The position numbers and the translations under genes are program-made. From Bacteroides caecimuris (GTDB taxonomy: Bacteria > Bacteroidota > Bacteroidia > Bacteroidales > Bacteroidaceae), in the NCBI RefSeq assembly GCF_001688725.2, contig NZ_CP015401.2, positions 1,116,001 through 1,180,000 on the forward strand: DNA of 64,000 bases, written 5' to 3'. This document shows, piece by piece, positions 17,334 to 26,838 of this stretch. Every line of letters begins with the position of its first letter. Position 1 is the stretch's first letter. The notes beneath the pieces are model-generated. The model saw only the letters and a list, made by a program, of their open reading frames with translations. It did no database searches and was not told the DNA's origin.

Positions 17334-17687
17334 ATGGCTTATAAAGTAAATTCATTGGAGGAAATGCCGAATGCGTTGTCCTACCTGATTGAGTCCGTAG
17401 AAGCACTACAATCCAAAGTAAATGCCTTGCAACATAAGCAAGCAAGTAATTCACCCAAGTGGATGAATATAGACGAACTTTGTGCTTATCTGCCATCACA
17501 TCCAGCCAAACAGACAGTTTATGGATGGGTATCTACCAAACAGATTCCCGTACATAAAATAAATAAGGCTTTGGCTTTCTTGCAATCGGAAATTGATGAT
17601 TGGTTGAAGAACAAATCGCATAAGACACAGGATGACTTAATGGAAGAAGCTAGACGATTTGTCGAATCTAAAAAGATTATCAGATGA
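17334..17687 (+). CDS. Excisionase-like HTH protein of the mobilizable element
   Basis: A 117-residue protein: an N-terminal coiled-coil-like segment (ALSYLIESVEALQSKVNALQ) then an HTH_17-like domain (WMNIDELCAYLPSHPAKQTV, YGWVSTKQIPVHKINKALAF). Small HTH proteins at this place, between the integrase and the BT4734/VirE-N gene, are standard in Bacteroides mobilizable elements and act in excision or regulation. Its stop overlaps the next start by 4 bp. Confidence 0.8.
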   Translation: MAYKVNSLEEMPNALSYLIESVEALQSKVNALQHKQASNSPKWMNIDELCAYLPSHPAKQTVYGWVSTKQIPVHKINKALAFLQSEIDDWLKNKSHKTQDDLMEEARRFVESKKIIR

Positions 17688-18283
17688 TGGGAACAACAGA
17701 TTATTGCTTTTCGTTCTTTCGCAAGCCCATTCAAAACATCGAACCGATAAGGGCGGTAGGCATTGTGGATGTGTATCGCTATGTCATCGGGCATTATGCG
17801 CAACCACAAACCGAGTCTCTGCGTTCGATGCTATCTTCTCCCGAAGCCAAAAGATATAAAGCCACCCATTTCGACTATTGTACTTTTTCGGGATTATTCC
17901 GTAAACGGAATGAGAAGGAACTGATTATGCACTCTGGATTGATGTGTCTGGATTTTGACCATGTGGAGAATATCGTGGAGCTAAAACAGCAATTACTCAA
18001 TCATGAATATTTTGATACGGAACTATTATTTGTCAGTCCATCCGGTAATGGATTGAAGTGGATAATACCTGTAGACTTGAAAGGCTGGGAACATTCCCGA
18101 TATTTCAAGGCTGTTGCTAATTGTATCAAAGCAACAGGTTTGCCATCAGTGGATATGTCCGGCAGTGATGTGGCTCGTTCATGCTTTTTACCCCACGATC
18201 CACAAGCATATATTAACCCTAAATACAAAGATGATGTCGAAGAAAATATTTTCCGCCCAAGATTGGGAGAATGCCCCTTCTGA
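17684..18283 (+). CDS. BT4734-like / VirE N-terminal-domain protein
   Basis: A 199-residue protein with the conserved core of this domain: HFDYCTFSGLF, then LIMHSGLMCLDFDHVENI, LLFVSPSGNGLKWIIPVD and VDMSGSDVARSCFLPHDPQA. The domain resembles archaeo-eukaryotic primase-like folds and is encoded with DUF3987 ATPase proteins in Bacteroides mobile elements, probably for element replication. The frame ends 53 bp inside the start of the DUF3987 gene. Many relatives are a single fused protein, so either the genes truly overlap or one base has been gained or lost near 18240-18283. Confidence 0.75.
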   Translation: MMGTTDYCFSFFRKPIQNIEPIRAVGIVDVYRYVIGHYAQPQTESLRSMLSSPEAKRYKATHFDYCTFSGLFRKRNEKELIMHSGLMCLDFDHVENIVELKQQLLNHEYFDTELLFVSPSGNGLKWIIPVDLKGWEHSRYFKAVANCIKATGLPSVDMSGSDVARSCFLPHDPQAYINPKYKDDVEENIFRPRLGECPF

Positions 18284-20039
18284 AATACTGCAAACACATA
18301 CGCCTGATATTGATCCTATATATAATAAGGTAAAAGACGATGTAGAAAGTATTGTTCGGGAGATAGAACAACGTGGCATTGATATAGCACCCAATTATAA
18401 AGATTGGATGGAATTGGGCTTTGCACTTGTTGATGGATTGGGAGAGAACGGACGGGAGTATTATCACCGCATCAGCAGGTTTTACTCTACCTATCAAAAG
18501 GAAGAGACGGATAAACAATATACGCATTGTCTGCACTCCAAAGGGCAAGGCATTACTATCCGTTCTTTCTTCCATTTGGCAAATCAAGCCGGAATCTCAT
18601 TGGCTCCATCCAACAAAGAACATTTATCCATTTTGCCAAATATCCAAAATGGTAAAACGGGCAAATGGATAAAGTCAGAGGAAGAACTTCCTGCATTTCC
18701 TGAATGTGTGTTTGAGCATCTTCCTCCTTTTCTACATGAGATTGTCAACAATTCCATTTCGGTGGATGACCGTGATACGATATTGATAGGAACTATTGTG
18801 TGTTTGTCGGTATGCTTTCATAATGTTTGTGGTGTGTACGATGAGCGCATTGTTTTTCCGAATCTTTATCTGTTTGTTGTGGCAGATGCAGGTATGGGAA
18901 AGGGGGCGTTAACCCTATGCAGAGAACTGGTAGTACCCATTAACCGCAATTTGCATGAACTCTCAAAACGATTGGAACAGGAATATAAAGAAGCGATGAA
19001 TGCTTATATCAAAGGTAAGAAAGATAGTGGAATGACTATGCCAGCTGAGCCGCCCATGCGTATGCTTGTCATTCCTGCCAATAGCAGCGCAAGCTCTTTC
19101 TTGAAGATACTGGGAGATAATGACGGAATCGGACTGTTGTTTGAATCGGAGGGCGACACGTTAAGCCAAACATTGAAGTCGGACTATGGTAATTATTCCG
19201 ATGTGTTGCGAAAGGCATTTCATCATGAGTTGGTAAGTTTGAGCCGTCGCAAGGATAGGGAGTATTGTGAAGTAGCTAATCCAAGAGTGTCAGTAGCTTT
19301 GGCTGGAACTCCCGAACAAGTAAGAAGATTGATACCTGATGCGGAAAACGGATTGATGAGTCGCTTTTGTTTCTATATCATTCGCTTCAAGCGAGGTATA
19401 AGAAATGTGTTTGCCACAAGCGACATTTCCCAATCCAAGAATGCCAAGTTCAAACTATTGGGAGATAAATTCTGCCATCTGCATGAGGAATTTGTACGAC
19501 AGGGAAATTATTCATTCTCCCTTCCCTCCGATTTACAGGAACACTTTATAGAATACCTCAGTCGTGTGAATGAAGAGTGTTGTGACGAAGTGGATAACAA
19601 GATGCAAGGAGTAGTCAGACGGATGGGACTGATTGCTTATCATATAATGATGGTGCTGACAGCTGTCCGGCATTTGGAGAATGTACATCGCAATTCTTCC
19701 TCACATGACAAGACAGAGCAACTGGTCTGCCATGAGTATGACTATTCTACAGCCATGAATATTTGCGAAACCTTACTTTATCATGCCGTATTCATTTATC
19801 AGAATTTGTCAGGAAATCAGTCCAAACGATTCTATACCGCTTCGCAAGAGACTGGCGTTTATGCACGAAGGAATACCCTTTATAATATGTTACCCGATAC
19901 TTTCACAAAAAAGGATTATGATGCGGCGGTTTTAACTTTGGGTGAGAATGGAAGTACGGCAAACAAGTGGATAGAAGCCTTTATCAAAGATGGTAAGCTA
20001 TGCCGAATAGAGCAGGGGAAATATAGGAAGACTTTTTGA
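18231..20039 (+). CDS. DUF3987 helicase/primase-associated ATPase-like protein
   Basis: About 602 residues from the ATG at 18231 (MMSKKIFSAQDWENAPSEIL). It opens with a primase-C-like helical region (DWMELGFALVDGLGENGREY), then the DUF3987 core with a P-loop-like LFVVADAGMGKGALTLC, the segment IGLLFESEGDTLSQTLK (Walker B-like) and VSVALAGTPEQVRRLIPDAE. The open frame extends upstream to 18114, but that part lies inside the preceding gene and has no family character. It probably acts with the VirE-N protein in replication of the excised element. Confidence 0.78.
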   Translation: MMSKKIFSAQDWENAPSEILQTHTPDIDPIYNKVKDDVESIVREIEQRGIDIAPNYKDWMELGFALVDGLGENGREYYHRISRFYSTYQKEETDKQYTHCLHSKGQGITIRSFFHLANQAGISLAPSNKEHLSILPNIQNGKTGKWIKSEEELPAFPECVFEHLPPFLHEIVNNSISVDDRDTILIGTIVCLSVCFHNVCGVYDERIVFPNLYLFVVADAGMGKGALTLCRELVVPINRNLHELSKRLEQEYKEAMNAYIKGKKDSGMTMPAEPPMRMLVIPANSSASSFLKILGDNDGIGLLFESEGDTLSQTLKSDYGNYSDVLRKAFHHELVSLSRRKDREYCEVANPRVSVALAGTPEQVRRLIPDAENGLMSRFCFYIIRFKRGIRNVFATSDISQSKNAKFKLLGDKFCHLHEEFVRQGNYSFSLPSDLQEHFIEYLSRVNEECCDEVDNKMQGVVRRMGLIAYHIMMVLTAVRHLENVHRNSSSHDKTEQLVCHEYDYSTAMNICETLLYHAVFIYQNLSGNQSKRFYTASQETGVYARRNTLYNMLPDTFTKKDYDAAVLTLGENGSTANKWIEAFIKDGKLCRIEQGKYRKTF

Positions 20040-20140
20040 GTGGCAAGTTTGTGTTTTAGTGCCACTAAAACCTATGCGGCAAGCGGATAAACTGCCACTC
20101 TCAAAAAATCAATTCATGAACATTGAAAGTTAAGATAAAT

Positions 20141-20509
20141 ATGAAGGAGAAGAAACTTGGTGGTCGCCCTAAGTTGGCGAACTATCAGAAACGTACCAAA
20201 TGTTTTCGGGTAATGTTTACCGAGAACGACTACATTTATATCCAATCCAAAGCGGAACAGGCTGGGTTGTCTGTCAATGAATTTTGCCATCAGGCAGCAA
20301 TGGATTGTCAAGTCTGTCAGCGCATCAGCCCTGAAATGGTATCGGCTATTCGTGACCTTTCCGGTATCGCCAATAATGTCAATCAGATTGCCCATCAGAT
20401 GCACACTTATGGTTTGGAAGCAGTCAAACAACAATGCTTCTCAATCATATCAGAAGTCAGTAGAATTATCACTCAAGTAAAGAACAATAGCCATGATAGC
20501 GAAGATTAA
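20141..20509 (+). CDS. mobC: MobC-like relaxosome protein
   Basis: About 122 residues. The start at ATG 20141 (MKEKKLGGRPKL) is preferred over an upstream TTG. It has a basic N-terminus, a ribbon-helix-helix segment (CFRVMFTENDYIYIQSKAEQ, AGLSVNEFCHQAAM) and the MobC motif DLSGIANNVNQIAHQMHTYG. MobC proteins bind oriT and help the relaxase open the strands. The gene overlaps the relaxase start by 17 bp, in the arrangement normal for these elements. Confidence 0.88.
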   Translation: MKEKKLGGRPKLANYQKRTKCFRVMFTENDYIYIQSKAEQAGLSVNEFCHQAAMDCQVCQRISPEMVSAIRDLSGIANNVNQIAHQMHTYGLEAVKQQCFSIISEVSRIITQVKNNSHDSED

Positions 20510-21392
20510 AACAAGAGCGGATTTCGGAGGAATAGTGAATTATGCCAATGACCAAAAGAACAAGAAGAAATGTGCCATACTTTTAGCACACGAAGGTGTC
20601 TGTGTCATCAGTAATAAAACCATAGCTGATTCTTTTCAGATACAAGCGTCCATGCGCCCGAAAGTAAAAAGTCCGGTGAAACACGTATCACTTGCTTTCT
20701 CTTCGCAGGACATTAACCGTTTCCCCGATAACGAAGAAGGAGATGCGCTGATGGCAGAGATTGCCAAGAAATGGATGGAACAAATGGGGATTCGCAATAC
20801 TCAATATATCATAGCCCGACATCACGACACGAAACATCCTCATTGTCATTTGGTATTTAACCGGATAGACAATGATGGCAATCTCATTTCTGACAGCAAT
20901 GAAAGAATACACAATGCCAAAGTATGTCGAACTTTGACAAAAGAGTATGGACTATACTTTGCTCCTAAAAATAGTAAAACCCGAAACAAGAGCCGTTTGC
21001 GCCCTTATCAATTACGGAAGTATAATCTACGTTCTGCAACTCTTGATGCACTGACTGTATCTCGTTCATGGAATGATTTTCTTGGAATTCTCAAAGGTTT
21101 GGGTATAGATATGCGCTTTAATCGTACAGATAACTCTGATAAAATTCGTGGCATATCATTCTGTCAAAATGAATATAGTATAGCCGGTTCTAAACTTGAC
21201 CGTGATTTGAGTTTTAATAGCCTTTGTGCTACATTGGGTAATGTGGCAGCGGAACTGGTTGTTCAACCTCATCAAGCCATAACTCCCAGTGGAGGTGGAG
21301 GAGCAAGTAATGAACTGGGATGGCGAGACGACAAAGACAAGGATAACCAAAGAACCGAACCTTTTTATAAACCCTCAAAACGTAGAAGATAA
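20493..21392 (+). CDS. mobA: Relaxase / mobilization nuclease MobA
   Basis: A 299-residue MOB-family relaxase that nicks oriT and covalently leads the transferred strand. The nucleophile is likely Tyr17 (GGIVNYANDQ). The metal-binding histidine motif is ARHHDTKHPHCHLVFNRID (about residues 109-127). The C-terminus is short, glycine/basic-rich and without a helicase domain, as in mobilizable rather than self-transmissible elements. No type IV secretion genes are in the window, so transfer would need a helper conjugative element. Confidence 0.92.
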   Translation: MIAKIKTRADFGGIVNYANDQKNKKKCAILLAHEGVCVISNKTIADSFQIQASMRPKVKSPVKHVSLAFSSQDINRFPDNEEGDALMAEIAKKWMEQMGIRNTQYIIARHHDTKHPHCHLVFNRIDNDGNLISDSNERIHNAKVCRTLTKEYGLYFAPKNSKTRNKSRLRPYQLRKYNLRSATLDALTVSRSWNDFLGILKGLGIDMRFNRTDNSDKIRGISFCQNEYSIAGSKLDRDLSFNSLCATLGNVAAELVVQPHQAITPSGGGGASNELGWRDDKDKDNQRTEPFYKPSKRRR

Positions 21393-22045
21393 TGAAAGAA
21401 GATGTAGTAGCTGCAAATCTTGCAAATTTGCGCCAAAGTATCAACGAGCTAAAAGAGTGTATTGAAAAACAGAATACTACAATTCCCAAACCAGATCAGT
21501 CTGTAAAAATAGATTTTGACGAAAAGACCATTTATAATGGAGTCGCCAAAAGTTTCTGTACTTGTTGGAACGATGCGTTATCAGTGGTGAAGAAGCATAT
21601 CTGGAAGCAACAATCGGACACATTGCCGTTCTCGCTATGGTTTCCGAAGCTTATTGAATTATTCAAGCAGAAGTCCAAATTTCTTGAATATCTTTATCGG
21701 CATGTTTGCGATTATAATCTTAATCGTATGACTATTGAAGCAAATACCGAAAGCATATTAAAACGGCAGGATGAGATATTTGCCAAAATCAATGAGTTGA
21801 AAAATCCAGTAACGGTTATTCCACCCAATATCAATGGGATGTTTATACGGGGCTATCATATAAAACTTCGATATGTCGTAGTGTTTGTTGTCATTATTGT
21901 TACGTGGGCTGTTGTAGCATCGGTTAGTAGCATGAAGCATCGAGAAGAAGCCTTTGCGTATTATTCGATGTATCGGGCGGTGAAAGAACAGCATCAGTGC
22001 TTGATGGAAAAAACAGGAATAGAACTAAAAAGAAATACGGAATAG
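21392..22045 (+). CDS. Membrane-anchored protein downstream of the relaxase
   Basis: A 217-residue protein whose start overlaps the relaxase stop by 1 bp. The N-terminus is a predicted coiled coil (LANLRQSINELKECIEKQNT). One transmembrane segment lies near residue 160 (YVVVFVVIIVTWAVVASVSS). No enzyme motif was seen. Proteins of this shape commonly follow mobA in Bacteroides mobilizable elements and may link the relaxosome to the membrane; that is inference. It is the last gene before the converging cargo operon. Confidence 0.65.
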   Translation: MKEDVVAANLANLRQSINELKECIEKQNTTIPKPDQSVKIDFDEKTIYNGVAKSFCTCWNDALSVVKKHIWKQQSDTLPFSLWFPKLIELFKQKSKFLEYLYRHVCDYNLNRMTIEANTESILKRQDEIFAKINELKNPVTVIPPNINGMFIRGYHIKLRYVVVFVVIIVTWAVVASVSSMKHREEAFAYYSMYRAVKEQHQCLMEKTGIELKRNTE

Positions 22046-22072
22046 TCATCGGAGAAAATAAGCGACAGCACT

Positions 22073-22591
22073 TTATTGTTGCTTATTTCTTCCATAAGTC
22101 ACTTCTGGTTCTGCCGCCACAAGTGTACTGTCTGTATCAGATAACTCGTATGTCTTGATTTTCCTATCTTCAAGAAAAATATGATTCAATGTATAAGCTA
22201 ACGACTCAAGTGTTTGTATCCGGACTTTTGGCTTTAGTTGGCACTCCCAAATCGTGATACAATGCCAGCCCATAGCAGCAAGCTGGCATTGTTCTTTTTT
22301 ATCTCGTTCCTTATTCCTTTTTATCTTGTTTGACCAAAAATCTATGTTGGTTTTAGGTAAACGGAAATATTTGCAGTTTTCATGACCATGCCAGAAACAA
22401 CCGTTCACAAAGATGACAGTGCGATATTTGCGAAGCACCAAATCGGGATGACCGGGAAGGTGCGGATGATTTAGCCGATAGCGGAAGCCACGGCTAAAAA
22501 GGAACTTTCTCACCAGTATTTCAGGTTTTGTGTTCCTTCCTTTTATAGCGGACATACAACGATGGCGTTGTTCTTTAGTTAATTTATCCAT
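22073..22591 (-). CDS. vsr: Vsr very-short-patch repair endonuclease
   Basis: A 172-residue T:G mismatch endonuclease that nicks 5' of the mismatched T arising from deaminated 5-methylcytosine. The family start DKLTKEQRHRCMSAIKGRNT is present, with the catalytic PGHPDLVLRKYRTVIFVNGC (Asp) and CFWHGHENCKYF (catalytic and zinc-binding His/Cys), then WECQLK. Vsr genes accompany 5-methylcytosine methyltransferases; here the methyltransferase is five genes upstream in the same operon. The gene is 76 bp from the Avs-like gene, a longer gap than others in the operon. Relative to E. coli Vsr it has an extra C-terminal tail. Confidence 0.93.
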   Translation of the reverse strand: MDKLTKEQRHRCMSAIKGRNTKPEILVRKFLFSRGFRYRLNHPHLPGHPDLVLRKYRTVIFVNGCFWHGHENCKYFRLPKTNIDFWSNKIKRNKERDKKEQCQLAAMGWHCITIWECQLKPKVRIQTLESLAYTLNHIFLEDRKIKTYELSDTDSTLVAAEPEVTYGRNKQQ

Positions 22592-22667
22592 ATTTGTAAG
22601 GTGTATTCATAGATGAATAGACTTATTAGATTCTTGCAAAGCCATAAAAACAAAAGATGCATAGTCG

Positions 22668-25600
22668 CTATCTCTCATGGGACGTTCTCATACATCCTGT
22701 TACTTTGCCTTCCTCATCCAATGTATAAGTACCACTCACTACAAGCCACATAGGAAGATTAGGTATATTATTATAACTATGTAACCCTATGATGTTTTTT
22801 TCACCAAGTACATACCACAATATTTTCTTGTGATGCGTTTTGAGATAATCCAATAGGGCATCCTTCCGGACTAAAAGATAGTTTTTTGACTTCTCTACGA
22901 CTCCTGCATCGAAACAAATCACCTTGCCTTTTTCATTTAAGAATACCCCTTCCTCGTCTGCATATTGCATCCTAAGACCATCAAATAACTGTTTTGAAGG
23001 CATGAGACAGTAAAAGGATGTGTCTTTAGAATGGTCTTCTTCTGCCTCCCACAAATAACCGATTGTGGTTATCTCTACATGAGCTATGAACCGATTCGTT
23101 TTCTTGTCATATATGTCCCTCTTGGTAAGCCCTTTAATATCAAAATGTTTGTATGCTGGTGACCAGTAATATTCACGATAAAACAATTCGTATTTATCAG
23201 AGTGTTCGGGCATCCATCTCCCACCAAAATTTTGTTTTGAAGCCCATTCACAAACGAGAGGGAACTCATCCTCGTCAATGATGCAGCTTCTTACTTGATA
23301 CCATAGGCTTTTGTATATGCAATCTTTGCCATGTGGTTCATTCCATTCTGGATAACATTCCAATGCAAGCCAATCGCATCCATCAGCATCTGTCAATTCT
23401 ATAATTGGCTCGGCTGCTGGAATATCATCCTTTATATTAAGCCAATCAGGCATTTCATGCTCCCAGTTAGCATATTTCCCTCCATACCACCAGAAATCTT
23501 CTTTGAGGTCTGAATTTTGACGATTCTCATTTACTCTAACAAGAGTTGTTGGATCAATATCACGAACGGTTGGTTCCCAAGTTCCCTCATATTCTACGAC
23601 ATTATCACTCCATGAATATTCTAATTTTTCGAAATTATCTGCTACACGAGCTAACAATTCATGTAAGGCCAGCCACTGATATTTCTTGCCAATTCGTTCA
23701 TTTGGTATGGTTGAGCGTCCTCTTCCAGATCCAATTTTTTGGTCGAATGTACCATGCTTGTCTTCTCGGTATCCATGCTTGTCAATAATGAGTTTTATGG
23801 CTACGTTACTCAGGCGTTCTGCATCAATTTTCCAGTTGCTCAATGCACTTTGAAATGTATATCTTCCAAAATCTCCATAAAGGCCTATGGCTGAATGTTC
23901 TGTAAACATGGAAATAAGCATGTTACACATACCCGGAGGATTCTTGTATTCCCCGCATTCGTCTAATATAGACTTTATTTCCTCATCAGATACATAGGTA
24001 TAATCAAAAGAGCTATTATATGGCGGTCGTATTTTATTAATATCAATATTCAGTTTTTCTCCTATAAAAATAGCATATTCTATAACATTCCGTGCATAGT
24101 CACGCAGCAAGATGTGAGGGTAAACCTCACCCTCAACATTAAATACTGACGAATAAATGTATTGGCACAAACTGGCCAAATATTCTTTTGATTTTGACCT
24201 CACGGCGCAGCCTAATGCTACACCATAAAGTCTTTCATGAATATATGGATCATCTACTTTTGAGAACTTTTCCAAAAGTGGTATAAGTACCTGCATCCTA
24301 TTATGCAGAAGTTGTACGAGGGCTTTTGTCGCTGTATCGCGTAGTTGTCGATTGGTACTTGCCAAAAACCAAGAAAGTAAAGTAGCTCCCAACTCAGCAG
24401 ACTCTTCATCCATATTGACCTTATCGCTTTCATCCCATGCCCAGTTAATAATATCTTTTATTATTTCATCCTGATTGCTATAAATCCGATATAATGTAGG
24501 TGTCCACATGGCATCCCTGTCAGCTAACCGCATTGGTTCCAGCATTTTGTGAAGATAATCGGCATTATAATAGTTTCCCGGATTAAATGCAACCTCTATA
24601 ACGGTTCGAATAAAACGGTCTCTGAATTGTTCATTACTTACAAATTCTGCAAAATATGTGTCGAGATGTGAGTCTATTGTTCTTTCCTCTCTCCATATTA
24701 AACTAGAAAGAACTGCATTTATAATGGCTTTATTACTATGGAAATTAGGTAATGAATCATATAATTCTATCCCCTTACATTCTGGCAATAAAATTGCCAG
24801 TGATTCCAATAATCCACCAACTACATAAGGAGATTTTATCGTTAGTACATATTCCTCTATAGCTTTATCGTCAAATTGTAATTTATCTATTAGATATTCT
24901 GCTTGAAGAAAATTTTCAAATCGTTCATATGTGAAATATATGCACTCCTCGTACTTGCCAACCGTATTATAAAAAACATTTTTGCTGAAAACACCTTCAG
25001 ATATCAAACAGTCCAATAATTCACCTTCTGTAAACACACGGGGATAAATATCGGAAAAGTTTTCTATAGCAGTGTCTATTGGCATTTCATGCCTTCCTTC
25101 TTTAGCTGTGAATTCTATGTACTTACGGACAGCCTTATCTACACACTTGATTAATGGGGAATAATGTTTGGCTTTCCTGAGAGATTTTTCAATACCATCG
25201 AAAAACAAATTCATTATTGATGTTATACCTTTCACACCATCCGGTATCTTTTTATAACCATTGTTCTTCATTCCTTCACAGAACAAATGTAAAAATAGTG
25301 GATTTTTAAATTCGGGATTGAGGAGTGGAACAGAAGGATACAATATATCGTATTCCTTAAAATATAGTTGTACGGCTTTTTGTGTATTAGTCCCAAATCC
25401 ATAATGTCTTGCCCACACACAATAATCATTTCCAAATTCTTCCCATGGAAGTATTGCAGGGGTATATGATGTACGAATGCTCAAAACGAGTCCAAGCCAC
25501 GGATGTTGTCGAATCCTATCAATAAAACTATGGATATTACTTTGCCAAATAGCCAGCCCGTGTCCCTCATTTATTGCATCTATGAAAATGATGATGCGAT

Positions 25601-26798
25601 GTCCGGTTGATTCTGCCTTGGCTTCAAGCGTTTCTAATAACTCCTCCGAAGAACTGCTGAAGCTAAGCATTCTCATTATCTGAGTGAAAGGTTCTTCATC
25701 AGTAACAAATTTCTGCCCTAAAAAAAATAGACTAAACAGGTTCTCTTTTTGTCTTCTTTGAACAGTATCAGCCATCAAATGCGACTTACCGACTCCAGCA
25801 TCCCCTTCAAGTATTAAAATAGGGTCATTTACTAGCCTCATTATATCTTGATGCAAATCGTTGTGAACGCGCAAAATATTTATACCTAGTTCAAATATGT
25901 TACTTGATGTTCTGTTTTCTTCTTCTGTTACACTTTCTTTTTCAACAATACTGTTGGCAATATCTTGAACAGTTTCTCCCAATAACATCAATGCTGACAA
26001 TAATTCATTAAGAGGTATATTATCTATACCGTTGATATTAATTTCCTTTATTTGTTTAATCGCATTGCGGACACTTTCTACTAAATTAATAATATCTTGA
26101 CAGTACTTATCTTTCTCTATTTTTCTACATGTATCTTCTGCTATTATCAGCTCCTTATCAAAAAAATGTCTCAGTGAACTTCCTCGTGAAAGAACCTCGA
26201 AATATTGAACGGGTTCAACTTCAATATTCAGTTTAGGTGTATATCGTTTACCTAAATCTTTTATTGAACCTGCATTAAATCGCATCATATCTTCATCTGA
26301 AAATTCGTGCTTTCCAAACCAAAATCGAAGTAGACCTTGATTAGAGGACTTTTGAAGTCTTTCTATTAAGTCTGATGCCCACCAAAAATCAAAAGTTACA
26401 TGAGAATTTATCTTTGACCATCTTTCCACATATCCATCAATTCGATCTTTCATACTCATTCTACCTGCGACATGAGCATCGGAGGGATCTGTGGGTACTG
26501 CTATGACATATCGTCTCAAATTGGGATGGGAATCGAGTGCCTCTTTTACAGACCTATCTATTTGTTGATACTGTGAATCATCAAAAGCCTTACAAAAATA
26601 TTTAGCTTGCCAAGCCACAATACTTCCATCTTCAAGAGTCCAGTAACATTCCACCCCTCCATCTGGCTTACCTTTGTGTACAAATGTCTTTGTACATGGA
26701 ATTTCCTCTCTACGTGCCAACTGGCACACAAATTCTTCAAACCCTTCATTTGCAGACCCGTTTATGGATCTAATATTATTGAAATCAATATTCAGCAT
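22668..26798 (-). CDS. Avs4-like STAND NTPase with N-terminal Mrr-like nuclease domain
   Basis: A protein of about 1376 residues. The start at ATG 26798 is preferred over an upstream GTG because an AGGAG lies 8 nt before it and overlaps the GTG. The N-terminal 170 residues form a PD-(D/E)XK domain of the Mrr type: GKPDGGVECYW (D46, E50) and the QxK of IVAWQAKYF (Q64, K66). A P-loop NTPase follows (Walker A GDAGVGKSHL at 332-341, Walker B IIIFIDAINE near 402-411), then a long helical C-terminus without recognisable repeats, as expected of a sensor. This architecture, length and N-terminal signature match Avs4 (AVAST type 4), where phage portal protein binding triggers DNA cleavage. The assignment is by architecture and remembered motif similarity. 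Confidence 0.75.
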   Translation of the reverse strand: MLNIDFNNIRSINGSANEGFEEFVCQLARREEIPCTKTFVHKGKPDGGVECYWTLEDGSIVAWQAKYFCKAFDDSQYQQIDRSVKEALDSHPNLRRYVIAVPTDPSDAHVAGRMSMKDRIDGYVERWSKINSHVTFDFWWASDLIERLQKSSNQGLLRFWFGKHEFSDEDMMRFNAGSIKDLGKRYTPKLNIEVEPVQYFEVLSRGSSLRHFFDKELIIAEDTCRKIEKDKYCQDIINLVESVRNAIKQIKEININGIDNIPLNELLSALMLLGETVQDIANSIVEKESVTEEENRTSSNIFELGINILRVHNDLHQDIMRLVNDPILILEGDAGVGKSHLMADTVQRRQKENLFSLFFLGQKFVTDEEPFTQIMRMLSFSSSSEELLETLEAKAESTGHRIIIFIDAINEGHGLAIWQSNIHSFIDRIRQHPWLGLVLSIRTSYTPAILPWEEFGNDYCVWARHYGFGTNTQKAVQLYFKEYDILYPSVPLLNPEFKNPLFLHLFCEGMKNNGYKKIPDGVKGITSIMNLFFDGIEKSLRKAKHYSPLIKCVDKAVRKYIEFTAKEGRHEMPIDTAIENFSDIYPRVFTEGELLDCLISEGVFSKNVFYNTVGKYEECIYFTYERFENFLQAEYLIDKLQFDDKAIEEYVLTIKSPYVVGGLLESLAILLPECKGIELYDSLPNFHSNKAIINAVLSSLIWREERTIDSHLDTYFAEFVSNEQFRDRFIRTVIEVAFNPGNYYNADYLHKMLEPMRLADRDAMWTPTLYRIYSNQDEIIKDIINWAWDESDKVNMDEESAELGATLLSWFLASTNRQLRDTATKALVQLLHNRMQVLIPLLEKFSKVDDPYIHERLYGVALGCAVRSKSKEYLASLCQYIYSSVFNVEGEVYPHILLRDYARNVIEYAIFIGEKLNIDINKIRPPYNSSFDYTYVSDEEIKSILDECGEYKNPPGMCNMLISMFTEHSAIGLYGDFGRYTFQSALSNWKIDAERLSNVAIKLIIDKHGYREDKHGTFDQKIGSGRGRSTIPNERIGKKYQWLALHELLARVADNFEKLEYSWSDNVVEYEGTWEPTVRDIDPTTLVRVNENRQNSDLKEDFWWYGGKYANWEHEMPDWLNIKDDIPAAEPIIELTDADGCDWLALECYPEWNEPHGKDCIYKSLWYQVRSCIIDEDEFPLVCEWASKQNFGGRWMPEHSDKYELFYREYYWSPAYKHFDIKGLTKRDIYDKKTNRFIAHVEITTIGYLWEAEEDHSKDTSFYCLMPSKQLFDGLRMQYADEEGVFLNEKGKVICFDAGVVEKSKNYLLVRKDALLDYLKTHHKKILWYVLGEKNIIGLHSYNNIPNLPMWLVVSGTYTLDEEGKVTGCMRTSHER

Positions 26799-26838
26799 AA
26801 ATACCACTCCTATACAGCTCTTTTTTCACTTATGTGCA

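Larger units (their letters stand above)
16834..22045 (+). mobile_element. Mobilizable element backbone (integrase remnant to mobA module)
   Basis: A co-directional series: integrase C-terminal fragment, HTH, VirE-N-like, DUF3987, MobC, MobA, membrane protein, with 1-53 bp overlaps at most junctions. This is the standard order of Bacteroides integrative mobilizable elements. Exact ends were not found; the defence operon that converges on it is the likely cargo. Confidence 0.7.

Noticed and set aside
18114..18230. Upstream extension of the DUF3987 frame
   Set aside because: It lies inside the VirE-N gene in another frame and does not resemble the family; the ATG at 18231 is used instead.
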